Source: Burkholderiaceae bacterium (GTDB lineage: Bacteria; Pseudomonadota; Gammaproteobacteria; Burkholderiales; Burkholderiaceae_F). From it: 64,000 nucleotides of DNA. Positions within the stretch are counted from its first letter, which is position 1. Each line of letters starts with the position of its first letter. Position numbers and translations under genes: made by a program. The stretch covers positions 141,610 through 205,609 of the forward strand of contig JALHMQ010000006.1 in NCBI GenBank assembly GCA_022843955.1. Direction: 5' to 3'. Below the pieces are notes generated by a model. It had not been told where the DNA came from. It saw only the letters and a program-made list of their open reading frames with translations, and did not search any database. This document shows, piece after piece, positions 48,896 through 57,114 of the stretch.

Positions 48896-50607
48896 CACTT
48901 GGCCTCGCCGCCCTGCGCCACCGCGCTGGTCTTCTTGCGCGAATGGCAGGCGCGGCACTCGGAGACCGGGAAGGCGACCTTGCCATGGCACACGCCGCAC
49001 TTCTGGCCGAGCAGGATCGACGCCATGCTGATCTGGTTTGCCCCCTTTTGCGGGATGAAAATGGCGGGGTGGCAGTTCGAGCAATCAAGCCACTCGGTGT
49101 GCTGCAGGTGCGGATAGACGACGTCCGGCATCGACCCCTTGACCTCGCGCACGATATTGAGGTCCATCACCGCCATGCTGACCTTCGGATCGAGGAGATC
49201 GGCGCGCGGCCGGATCCGCTTGTCGGTCAGCGCCTTGACCCAGTCGACGCCATTGCCGGCGCTGCTGCGCGGCAACTTCGCGAACGCATCCATCGGCGAC
49301 TGCAGGCGCGCGGTGTCCTCATTGGTCGGATCGTGGATGCCGTCTTGCGACGGCGGCAGATTGCGCCGGCCCGGCGGTCGCAGCAGGCGGTTGAACGCGT
49401 TGACTTCATGCTCGGCATCGGTCGCTGTCAGGGGAATACTCGGTGCGACGCCCGGTGCGGCAACCGCGGCCGGCGCTGCGGTTGGCGTTGCGGCGCTCGC
49501 GGCAGGCGGTGACGCGGGCGCGGCGGCGGCCACCGCAGCGCCGGCCGCAGGGACTGCCGGTAGCGCGGGTGCCGCTCTGGCAGGTGCCGCAGGCGCAGCC
49601 GAAGCAGCCGATGCGCCGCCACCGCCGCCGGACTGCGCCACCATGTAGTCGACCGCAGCGCGCACGTCGGCATCGGCCAGCGCCGCCTGGCCGCCCTTGG
49701 CGGGCATCGCGCCCTTGCCCTTCAGCGCGCTGCCATAGAGCGCGCTGGTGCCGGCCCTGATGCGCGGTGCCCAGGCAGTGGCATCGCCGAGCTTGGGTGC
49801 GCCGGCCGCCCCGCTGGTGTGGCAGGCCATGCAGGCCGACTGGTACACGCCCTGTCCCTTGCCGGCGGATGCGGCGGATGCCGCGGAGGATGCGGAGGAT
49901 GCGGGCGCCGCGGCGACGGCGGGACGCGCCGCTGGTGCGGGCGCCGCCGATGCCACCGCCGGCTTGCTTGCCGCGCCCGCCTTCGGTTGTGCCTGCGCCA
50001 CCATGAACTCGACCGCCGCCCGCACCTGCGCGTCGCTCAGGTTGGGGTTGGCACCCTTGGGCGGCATCGCGCCCTTGCCGCTGATCGCGTTCTGCTGCAA
50101 CTGGGCCAGGCCGGCTGCCAGGCGGGGCGCCCAGGCCGTAGCGTCGGCGAGCTTGGGCGCACCCAGCAGCGCGTGCTGATGGCAGGGCGCGCAGGCCAGA
50201 TCGTAGGTGGCCTTGCCGCCGCCGAGCGCGGGCGCGCTGGCGGCCACGGGAGCCGCCGTCGCCCCAGCCTTCGTGGCGCTGGCGCCGGGCGCGGCCGCCG
50301 CACCGAGCATGAACAACACGGTCGCGCGCACGTCGTCGTCGCTCAGGCCAGCATGGCCGCCCTTGGCCGGCATCGCGCCACGTCCCTTGAGCGCGGACTC
50401 GATCAGTCCGGCCTGCCCGGCCCGCTGCAACCGACGCTGCCACTCGGCGGCGTCGCCGGGTCGGGGCGCGTTGGCCACGCCGTTGGCGTGGCAGGCGGCG
50501 CAGGTGGCGGCATAGGTGTCCTTTGGTGCCGCCGCCGCATTGAAGGCCGCGCCAAGCAGCGCCCCGGTGGTGATCGCCCATGCGAGTCGAATCATCGCCG
50601 GCCTCAT
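48895..50607 (-). CDS. Six-haem fusion cytochrome: three class I domains plus triheme domain (B)
   Basis: 570 aa; the start overlaps the upstream stop (ATGA); ATG 50595 is an alternative. Signal peptide ends FNAAAAPKD. Three c5-like domains each with CxxCH (CAACH, CAPCH, CMACH) and a Met ligand in GAMPxKG, joined by Ala/Pro linkers. After a 60-residue Ala-rich linker (about 325-385) comes a triheme module (CSNCH, CGVCH, CRACH) homologous to the separate 46596-47153 protein. The mix of Met-ligated and probably bis-His haems implies a broad potential range, suited to bridging two redox pools. Confidence 0.87.
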   Translation of the reverse strand: MRPAMIRLAWAITTGALLGAAFNAAAAPKDTYAATCAACHANGVANAPRPGDAAEWQRRLQRAGQAGLIESALKGRGAMPAKGGHAGLSDDDVRATVLFMLGAAAAPGASATKAGATAAPVAASAPALGGGKATYDLACAPCHQHALLGAPKLADATAWAPRLAAGLAQLQQNAISGKGAMPPKGANPNLSDAQVRAAVEFMVAQAQPKAGAASKPAVASAAPAPAARPAVAAAPASSASSAASAASAGKGQGVYQSACMACHTSGAAGAPKLGDATAWAPRIRAGTSALYGSALKGKGAMPAKGGQAALADADVRAAVDYMVAQSGGGGGASAASAAPAAPARAAPALPAVPAAGAAVAAAAPASPPAASAATPTAAPAAVAAPGVAPSIPLTATDAEHEVNAFNRLLRPPGRRNLPPSQDGIHDPTNEDTARLQSPMDAFAKLPRSSAGNGVDWVKALTDKRIRPRADLLDPKVSMAVMDLNIVREVKGSMPDVVYPHLQHTEWLDCSNCHPAIFIPQKGANQISMASILLGQKCGVCHGKVAFPVSECRACHSRKKTSAVAQGGEAK

Positions 50608-51110
50608 TTGCGCGTGCCCGCCGCAGCAGGTGTGGCCGGTGCAGCCGGGGCGGTGGCCGGCGCCGTCGGGGCGGCGCCGCCGGTCAGCACATGCACCGTG
50701 CTCTCATGCACCTGGGTCGGCAGGCCCGGCTTGCCCGAGTGGCACAGATTGCAGCTTTCGACGTTCCATGCCACCTCGCCGTTGTGGCAGGCGCCGCAGA
50801 ACTGGCCGTCGATGATCTTCAGCATGTTGATCTGATTGCCGCCGGCCTTGAACTGGAAACCGAGGTCACCGTGGCACACCTTGCAGCGATAGCGCACGCG
50901 GTGGAACCAGTGCGGAAACACCACCGGCCGCATGCCGGCCTTGTCGGAGAAGTTGTTCATTACGACATCGCCGTACTCGGCCTGGGCCGGGGCGACGCCC
51001 AGGATCAGGGCGGCAACGGCCAGCGCCGCCACCAAAAGGGCACGCAGCCGCGCCCGCAAGTTGCAGCGCGGCTGTGGAGCGAGAGGTAGCAGGGGCTTCA
51101 TGGGAGTCAT
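50604..51110 (-). CDS. Triheme c7-type cytochrome (A)
   Basis: 168 aa; the start shares a base with the porin stop (TGATG). Signal peptide VAALAVAALILGVAPAQAEYGD. Haem sites CKVCH, CGACH and CNLCH; distal-ligand candidates in FPHWFHR. An Ala/Pro/Thr tail of about 40 residues follows. Paralogue of the product of 46213-46599. Likely the periplasmic feeder of the barrel encoded immediately upstream. Confidence 0.88.
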   Translation of the reverse strand: MTPMKPLLPLAPQPRCNLRARLRALLVAALAVAALILGVAPAQAEYGDVVMNNFSDKAGMRPVVFPHWFHRVRYRCKVCHGDLGFQFKAGGNQINMLKIIDGQFCGACHNGEVAWNVESCNLCHSGKPGLPTQVHESTVHVLTGGAAPTAPATAPAAPATPAAAGTRK

Positions 51111-53263
51111 CAGAAATTGCCGAAACGACGGTTGATGCGGACGAAGACCGAGTCGACGCGGCGCCGCTCGACCTCCGACGAACGCGCCACCAGGCGCGTC
51201 TCGAGGCGCCCGATCGGATACTCGAGGCGCGCCTCGATCAGGTGGTTGACGCGGTCGCGCGGCGCATCGAGGTCGCCTTGCGCGCGGCTGTCGATCTGCT
51301 GGCTGTCGGCGTTGGCCAGCGCCACGAACCGCAGCCGGCGCACGCCGAAGGCCTGGTAGTGCTCGTAGGTCAGGCCCATGCTGTAGTAGCTGTTCCAGTC
51401 GGAGTCCGTGCGGTTGATGCCCGCCTGCGGCAGCAGGCTGTCCTGCTCGATCCGGATGCGCGTGAGCTGCGCCGTCAGGCTGCCGGACCAGCTCGAGTAG
51501 CGGGTCAGCTGGCTGCGGCGCGTGAACTGCGCGTTGACGATCTGGAACACGCTGTCGACCGGCCCCTGGCTGCGCGAGTCGGAGAACGACAGCCCGGCAT
51601 AGGCCTGGGTCATGCCGCCATTGGCGAACTGGCGATACAGGCTGATGGAGTTGATCAGCGTGCGTGTGACGTCCGGCAGAGTCGAGTCGAGCGTGGCGCC
51701 GACCGACTGCGAGACATTGAGCATCAGCATGCCCTGCTGCTCGCCCAGCCAGGCGCGCGAGATCGTGTGGCCGAGCTGCGCGGTCTCGGTGTCGCGGTTG
51801 CCGTCGATACTGGTCTGGGTGGCGCTCACACCGAGCGAGACCGAGGGCCCGTAGCGCCAGACGCCGAGCGTGATCTGGTCCGGCGTGTAGCTGACGATCG
51901 CGGTCTGGCTGGTGATGGTCGTGTCACTGCCGGCGACCGCGATGCCGTCGGTGCGCAGCCTCTGGCGACCGGCGCCTAGGCCGCCACCGACCCGCAGGTT
52001 GCGACTGACGTCGTAGTTGACGCCCACCGTACCGTCGGCCGATTGCCGCGTGCCGGCCGCCGCATTGCTGGTCAATTCGTTTTCGGCCACCCGCATGCTG
52101 CCGGTGAAGTACATCGGATGCGACTCGGAGTACAGGGCATTGCCGATCTGCGGACGCCAGGTAACGAAGCTCGACAATTGCGTGATGTTGGTGACGAGGT
52201 CGATGTCGGCGGCAGCGTTGCGCACGCGAATGTCGTTGTAGGTGGCCAGGTTGTCGGCCAGGAACACGCCGTTCTGCCGGTAGGTGTGGCGACCCGACAG
52301 CGAGGTGATGCGATTCATGTCGTTGCGGCCACCGCGCTCGTTGAGCGTCTCGCTGGCGGCCAGCTCGATCGTCTGTAGCCCGAAGGTATTGACCATCAGC
52401 CCGCGCACCACCGACACGGTGTCGTCGGGTCGGCCTTCGGACGACAGCGTGTTGGTCTCGTAGCTGAGGTTGTAGTTGGCGCCGCCGCGAACTGGCCGAT
52501 AGCTCTGGCTGACACCCAGGCGCTTCGAGCGGTAGTCGCTGCCGACGAAGTCGCCGTTGCTGCGGCTGTCGGTGACGTCGGCGCGCAGCTCGAACGGGAA
52601 GCGACTGGCCGGGAACACCTGTATCCCCAGTCGGCCGACCCATGAGGACGTGTCGTCAGCGCGCGGCGCGGCCATCGGCTGGCGCTCGTCGCCCTGCGTC
52701 AGGATCAGCCCGAGCCCGGCCCGCAGCTGGATGAACCACGGCTGCCAGATGTAGCTCGACGCATCGACCCGTGCGCCGAGCAGCCCACGTTCGCTGCGCA
52801 GGCCATCCTCGGCCTGCGAGTAGCGCTTCTCGATCCCGATGTTGCCTTCGAAACGCACCGGCGCCAGCGTCCAGCGCACCGGCCCATCACGTTCGCCGTT
52901 GCGATCAAGCGGCAAAGGCCGACCGGGGCCGCTGGCGTCGTTGTCGGCGCCGACCGCCGTGATTGCCGCCGCCATCAGCAGCGGCGCCGGCGCGGCCCCC
53001 GCCGCGGAGCTTGTTGCCGCGCTGGCGGACCGCAGGCGGGCGTTCATGAGCGACCAGGGCGGTGGCGACTCGCTCGTCGCTGCAGGGGTGGGAGCATCGG
53101 CGCGCTCACCGGCGGCGGTGCTGTCGCGTGGGCTCGGCGAGGCGGCCAGCGCCGCAGCGCCATCGCTGCCGAGCCCCCAGGTCGACAGGCAGGTGCAGAC
53201 CAGCAGCATCCGGCCCTGGCCGATGCCTGCAGCGATGGACGCGCGACAGGGCCATAGACGCAT
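51110..53263 (-). CDS. Large outer-membrane beta-barrel (conduit porin candidate)
   Basis: 717 aa. Signal or N-terminal region to about residue 45, then a low-complexity Ala/Ser/Pro segment. From about residue 130 to the end are regular alternating strands with aromatic girdles (WTLAPVRFEGNIGIEKRYSQ, WFIQLRAGLGLIL, ANYNLSYETNTLSS, TWRPQIGNALYSESHPMYFTG) ending RINRRFGNF with a terminal Phe. Length and strand number (over 20) resemble MtrB/PioB or Geobacter conduit barrels. No cysteines in the barrel. Surrounded by parvulin and multihaem genes, as in known porin-cytochrome systems. Identity by context, not by motif. Confidence 0.78.
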   Translation of the reverse strand: MRLWPCRASIAAGIGQGRMLLVCTCLSTWGLGSDGAAALAASPSPRDSTAAGERADAPTPAATSESPPPWSLMNARLRSASAATSSAAGAAPAPLLMAAAITAVGADNDASGPGRPLPLDRNGERDGPVRWTLAPVRFEGNIGIEKRYSQAEDGLRSERGLLGARVDASSYIWQPWFIQLRAGLGLILTQGDERQPMAAPRADDTSSWVGRLGIQVFPASRFPFELRADVTDSRSNGDFVGSDYRSKRLGVSQSYRPVRGGANYNLSYETNTLSSEGRPDDTVSVVRGLMVNTFGLQTIELAASETLNERGGRNDMNRITSLSGRHTYRQNGVFLADNLATYNDIRVRNAAADIDLVTNITQLSSFVTWRPQIGNALYSESHPMYFTGSMRVAENELTSNAAAGTRQSADGTVGVNYDVSRNLRVGGGLGAGRQRLRTDGIAVAGSDTTITSQTAIVSYTPDQITLGVWRYGPSVSLGVSATQTSIDGNRDTETAQLGHTISRAWLGEQQGMLMLNVSQSVGATLDSTLPDVTRTLINSISLYRQFANGGMTQAYAGLSFSDSRSQGPVDSVFQIVNAQFTRRSQLTRYSSWSGSLTAQLTRIRIEQDSLLPQAGINRTDSDWNSYYSMGLTYEHYQAFGVRRLRFVALANADSQQIDSRAQGDLDAPRDRVNHLIEARLEYPIGRLETRLVARSSEVERRRVDSVFVRINRRFGNF

Positions 53264-53275
53264 GCGTACCGGCCA

Positions 53276-54289
53276 TCAACTCGGACGCGCCGGCGTCGAC
53301 GGCTTGGCGAGCGGCAGGAAGTTCGACTCGTCGATCCGTACCGTGGTGGCACGACGCAACTGCGCGATCAGACCTTTCCAGGCGGCGTCGGACTCGGCGC
53401 GCTGCCATAGGTCGCCGGCACGCTCGCGCACGTCGACGAACGAACGCTGGCGCGCCAGCTTGCGATCGTCCAGCTTGAGGATTGCCACGCCTTCCAGCAC
53501 CTGCACCGGCGTCGACATGCCGTTCGGCTGCAGGGCATCGACCGCGGCATGGATCGACTGCGGCAGCATGCCGCGATGGACGTAGCCCATCTCGCCGCCG
53601 CGCGCGGCCGAGCTGTCGCCCGAGTGCAGTTGCGCCAGTTCCGTGAACGAGACGCCTTTTTGCAGGCGCGCATGGATCGATTTGGCCTCGGCATGCGCCG
53701 CATTCCAGGCGGCCTGCGGCGAGCTGGGATCGACCTTCAGCAGGATCACGCTCAACTTGACCTGCTCGGGTTCGACGAACAGTGACTGGTTGGCTTCGTA
53801 GAAGGCGCGTGCGTCCTTGTCGGCCGGCGCGCGGACCTGCCGGACCTGGCGCTCGAGCTGCTCGAGCAGGCTGTCGGCCTCCAGTTGCTGGCTGACTGCA
53901 GAGATCATGCGGTCCTTGCCGGCCTCCCAGCTCTTGCTGCCGCCGTAGCGCGCCTCGTAGTCCTTGAGCGTGGCGGCGATGCGCGACCGGTCGGGCTGGA
54001 TGCCGCGGCGCCGCGCCTCCGCTTCAAGCAGGGTCCGGTTGACGAGATCGTCGCCCACCTCGCGCTGGAACTGAGCCAGTTCGCCTTCGGGAGGCTTGGC
54101 GTGGTAGTACTTCTTTCGCATGGCCACATTCAGCGCCTGGCGGTATTCGCTGACCGTGATCACCCGGTCCCCCAGCATCGCGAAAACGGCGTCGGTGCGG
54201 GCGGGTGTCGGCGAGGCCGTTGCAGGCTGGGCCGGCGCAAGACCGGGCAGAGCGAGGCCCAGCCACAGCACCCATCGAGCGTGGCGCAT
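53276..54289 (-). CDS. Parvulin-type (SurA/PpiC) peptidyl-prolyl isomerase
   Basis: 337 aa from ATG 54289 (GGAG 7 bp upstream). Signal peptide WLGLALPGLAPAQ. N-terminal chaperone helices (VITVSEYRQALNVAMRKKYYH, VGDDLVNRTLLEAEARRRGI) and one PPIase domain (VKLSVILLKVD…, FTELAQLHSGDSSAARGGEMGYVHRG). Directly precedes the barrel gene (12-bp gap), a context known for porin-cytochrome clusters, so it probably assists barrel or cytochrome assembly. Only distantly similar to the parvulin at 5872. Confidence 0.85.
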   Translation of the reverse strand: MRHARWVLWLGLALPGLAPAQPATASPTPARTDAVFAMLGDRVITVSEYRQALNVAMRKKYYHAKPPEGELAQFQREVGDDLVNRTLLEAEARRRGIQPDRSRIAATLKDYEARYGGSKSWEAGKDRMISAVSQQLEADSLLEQLERQVRQVRAPADKDARAFYEANQSLFVEPEQVKLSVILLKVDPSSPQAAWNAAHAEAKSIHARLQKGVSFTELAQLHSGDSSAARGGEMGYVHRGMLPQSIHAAVDALQPNGMSTPVQVLEGVAILKLDDRKLARQRSFVDVRERAGDLWQRAESDAAWKGLIAQLRRATTVRIDESNFLPLAKPSTPARPS

Positions 54290-54407
54290 GGTCGTTCTCC
54301 ATCTTTGTTGCCGATGCGCGCAGCACGCATCGTCGAAGGCAGCACGGGGCCAGACAACGACGCCCGGCGAGGTGGGCGGCGACCCGCGGGCCGCCGCCCG
54401 ACCTATC

Positions 54408-55331
54408 TCACTTGACGTGGCAGGCCGTGCACACCGCACTGTTGGCGTTTGAAATGCGCAGGAACGTATCGCCCGATACGCGACCGGTCCCGGTCGGGCC
54501 GGCCTGGCCGGTCGAGACATGCGGGTCATGGCAGCTGCCGCACTCGACCGCCGGACCGATGCCATTGCCGGCGCCGGCGCCGAAGTCGCGCAAGTACAGC
54601 GGCAGGTCGGTGCGCTGCTTGCCGGTACCACCGGTCTCGATCCAGAACACCTGCGCGCCGTTGATCGCCTGCGTCTGCGGCTGCACGAAGTCGGTGTCGC
54701 GGCAGGCGCCCGCCACGGCGGTCCCGGCGCCAGTGAGGCCGCCGCCGCAATACTGGATGCCGATCGGATGGTCGTTCGAGATGTCTGTGCCGATCAACGA
54801 GGCGCCGCTGGACAGGGCGCCGGCGGCATTGACGGTGGTCCCGGTCCAGGTGAAGGCGAGGCCAGCATTGCCGCCACCGTCGGCCGTGACGCCGCCCGAG
54901 CCCGGCGCATTGATGATGTTGTCCATCGCCTGCGTGCCGTCATGACACGACAGACAGGCCACCGAGATCGAGCCCACCGGCAGGATGGTGCCGTCGATCG
55001 ACGGCGAATTCAGCGATGCATACGTGTTGTAGGTGCCGCCGCCGGGAGGCGTGCCGCCGGCCCCGAGGCGCTTGTTCCACAGCGGCACCGGTGCCGTCGT
55101 GCTGCCGCCGTGCGGCGTGTGGCAGAACACGCAGACATCCGCCGTGTCCGACACCTGGTTGCGACCGGCGATGCCGGCCCCCGCCCCGAGATTGTGGCGC
55201 GTGTTGGTGATCTGGGCGCTGGCCTCTTCAAGAAAGCCGGTGGCCAGCAGCGCCACCGCAGCCGCACTGCCTGCGCGCAACCACTGACGCCATCCGCGCC
55301 CACTTCTTCCTGAGTCTCGCTGGTGCCTCAT
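54408..55331 (-). CDS. Tetraheme cytochrome c
   Basis: 307 aa from ATG 55331 (GGAGGAGA 5 bp upstream). Signal peptide AAAVALLATGFLEEASAQ. Haem sites CVFCH, CLSCH, CGSCH and CTACH, with TRHNLG…DVCVFCHTPHG at the start and GTDISNDHPIGI in the middle, both shared with the 11-haem protein (GTDLRNDHPISI). It ends right after the fourth haem (CTACHVK). First gene of the large minus-strand operon, 80 bp after a sigma-54-type promoter. Confidence 0.87.
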   Translation of the reverse strand: MRHQRDSGRSGRGWRQWLRAGSAAAVALLATGFLEEASAQITNTRHNLGAGAGIAGRNQVSDTADVCVFCHTPHGGSTTAPVPLWNKRLGAGGTPPGGGTYNTYASLNSPSIDGTILPVGSISVACLSCHDGTQAMDNIINAPGSGGVTADGGGNAGLAFTWTGTTVNAAGALSSGASLIGTDISNDHPIGIQYCGGGLTGAGTAVAGACRDTDFVQPQTQAINGAQVFWIETGGTGKQRTDLPLYLRDFGAGAGNGIGPAVECGSCHDPHVSTGQAGPTGTGRVSGDTFLRISNANSAVCTACHVK

Positions 55332-55410
55332 TTGGTCTCCTCCAAGTGGATTGATCGAACGCACCTGTCGGACCCGACACTCCCCAATGCCAGCTCGACG
55401 CCAGAACTTC

Positions 55411-55426
55411 TGCACACTCCGTGCCA
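55411..55426 (-). promoter_or_regulatory. Sigma-54 promoter for the 17-kb cytochrome operon
   Basis: TGGCACGGAGTGTGCA matches TGGCACG-N4-TTGCA at all positions except one (T12 to G). Start of transcription predicted near 55399, 68 nt before the tetraheme ATG. The upstream 160 bp holds an inverted repeat CCTGT-N9-ACAGG (55445-55463) and GCGCTGTCGAGC (55484-55495), also found upstream of the next sigma-54 pair; either could be an activator site. Confidence 0.7.
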
Positions 55427-55591
55427 TTGAGGCAAGTTGTCGCACCTGTCCCAAACTCACAGGCGCGCCGATCTGTGGTCGTTGCGCTGTCGAGCGGCGG
55501 CAAGGGCGCCATCGGCGCTGCCATCCCGAAGTTCGGAAGGCGCTTCCTGTTTCCGGGAAGTGAGAGCGCGCCGCGTGCCACGGGCGGCGAG

Positions 55592-56731
55592 TCAGCGCTT
55601 GGGCCGCACGCGTGCCGCGAAACCGCCGTCGGCCGCCAGGTTGGCCGGTCGGAACACATCGATCTTGCGGAACCACTGATCGACCACGTAGACGCGGCCG
55701 TCCGCATCGACCGCGATGCCCGAAGGCAGCATGTACTTGGCCGGCCCATCACGCTCCGAGCGGTCGCCGACGAACAGCAGCAGTTCACCGTCGGCGTTGA
55801 AGACCTGGAAGTTGCCGAACGCCGAGTCGACGACGTACACATTGCCCTCGCCATCGCTGGCGATCTCCTTCGGCCGCGCAAACTGTCCGTACTGCTTGCC
55901 TACGCTGCCGAACGCGTGCAGATGGCGTCCGTCGCGATCGAACACGACCACGCGGAAGTTGCCGCCGTCAACCACATACAGTTGTCCGTCCTTGCCGATA
56001 GCCACGTCACGTGGCAGGTTGAACTCGCCCGGGCCCTTGCCGCGCTTGCCGATGTCCTGCAGGTGGCTGCCGGTCGTCGCGTCGAACACCCGCACCACGT
56101 GCCTGTCGGAGGACACACCGCCGATGTCCACTGCGTACACGCGCGTGCCTGCAGCATCGACCGTGACGCTCGACAGACGGTCGAACCACTTGTCGCCGCC
56201 AATACGACGCAGGAAGTTGCCGCCCGGCCCATAGACGATGATCACTTTCTGGCTGATGTCGGCCACATACAAGTTGCCTTGCGCATCGACATCGAGCCCG
56301 ACCGGCTTGACCAGTCCGCCCGGTCCTTCTTCGTCGCCGATACGCGCGTAGCGACCGGCCGGCAGGTCGAGCACCCGCACGAAGCGGGCGACCGTGTCCG
56401 AGACAAAGAGCTTGCCGCGGAACGCGGCGATGGCGTACGGCTTCGACAACGACTCGCCGAGGCGCTGTTCGCCGGTGACGGCGCGTCGGAAGTCGGCCGA
56501 TGGCGCCTCGGCGACGATGTCGGCACTTGAGTAGATGGTGTGCTCATAGACGAAGCGCGGTTCGTCCGGCGGCGCCGGAAACACGATCGGCGCGCTTGCC
56601 CGCGGCGCCGGCGCTTCAGTCATGGCGGCGCAACCCGCCAGCGCCGCCAATCCGCCGGCGAGCACGATCGCCGGCAGGCGCCGGCGCACCGCTGAGGCCC
56701 GCCCGCCCCGCTGTGATGGTGGTCGATCCAC
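55592..56731 (-). CDS. NHL-repeat beta-propeller lipoprotein (GTG start)
   Basis: 379 aa from GTG 56731, with GGGGAGAGG upstream. Lipobox LAALAGCAAM. Six NHL blades: VKPVGLDVDAQGNLYVADISQKVIIVYGPGG, NLPRDVAIGKDGQLYVVDGGNFRVVVFDRDG, RPKEIASDGEGNVYVVDSAFGNFQVFNADG, LPSGIAVDADGRVYVVDQWFRKIDVF. Similar to the two NHL genes within the operon. Transcribed toward the operon but with its own sigma-54 element, divergent from the triheme genes. Confidence 0.87.
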   Translation of the reverse strand: MDRPPSQRGGRASAVRRRLPAIVLAGGLAALAGCAAMTEAPAPRASAPIVFPAPPDEPRFVYEHTIYSSADIVAEAPSADFRRAVTGEQRLGESLSKPYAIAAFRGKLFVSDTVARFVRVLDLPAGRYARIGDEEGPGGLVKPVGLDVDAQGNLYVADISQKVIIVYGPGGNFLRRIGGDKWFDRLSSVTVDAAGTRVYAVDIGGVSSDRHVVRVFDATTGSHLQDIGKRGKGPGEFNLPRDVAIGKDGQLYVVDGGNFRVVVFDRDGRHLHAFGSVGKQYGQFARPKEIASDGEGNVYVVDSAFGNFQVFNADGELLLFVGDRSERDGPAKYMLPSGIAVDADGRVYVVDQWFRKIDVFRPANLAADGGFAARVRPKR

Positions 56732-56840
56732 GTGGCCTCTCCCCAATTGCGCGCGCTGTCGAGCATGGCGCCGCTCGTGGGCTCGACGTCGCGTCGGTGC
56801 GTGCGTCGCGATGGCGGGCGCGCATTCTTCAAGCGGAGAC

Positions 56841-56856
56841 TGCAATCGGCATGCCG
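56841..56856 (-). promoter_or_regulatory. Sigma-54 promoter for NHL lipoprotein gene
   Basis: CGGCATGCCGATTGCA matches the consensus with one mismatch (T1 to C); GG, CAYG and TTGC are intact. Transcription start predicted near 56829, about 98 nt before the GTG. Lies back to back with the plus-strand element, 4 bp away. Confidence 0.65.
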
Positions 56857-56860
56857 ACCC

Positions 56861-56876
56861 CGGCAAGGAACTTGCA
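56861..56876 (+). promoter_or_regulatory. Sigma-54 promoter for the triheme cytochrome pair
   Basis: CGGCAAGGAACTTGCA matches with two mismatches (T1 to C, Y6 to A); spacing and TTGC are intact. Start predicted near 56887. A strong ribosome-site-like GGGGAGAGCGAGG follows at 56950-56962, then ATG 56965. Confidence 0.6.
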
Positions 56877-57021
56877 GAACCTGGCCGGAATGTGCCGGAG
56901 CGTGCCGATAACGGCGCCGACCGGGGCGCATGGCGTGCACACGCACCCAGGGGAGAGCGAGGCAATGGTGTATCGCGCGGGCCACGCCGAGGCGGCCAGT
57001 TCCGTGACGGCATCGACCATG

Positions 57022-57045
57022 GCAGCCCGCCGCGCGGCGGGCTGC
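57022..57045 (+). promoter_or_regulatory. Strong leader hairpin before triheme cytochrome
   Basis: A perfect 10-bp stem (GCAGCCCGCC with GGCGGGCTGC, loop GCGC) lies about 135 nt after the predicted transcription start and 70 nt before ATG 57115. It could control translation or stability of the leader, unless translation begins at 56965, in which case it is coding. Confidence 0.4.
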
Positions 57046-57114
57046 CTCTGGCCCAATGCGGGCAATGCTATCGGCCGACCCGGCATCAGCCGGGTACGCA
57101 CGCCGCCGCCCGGC

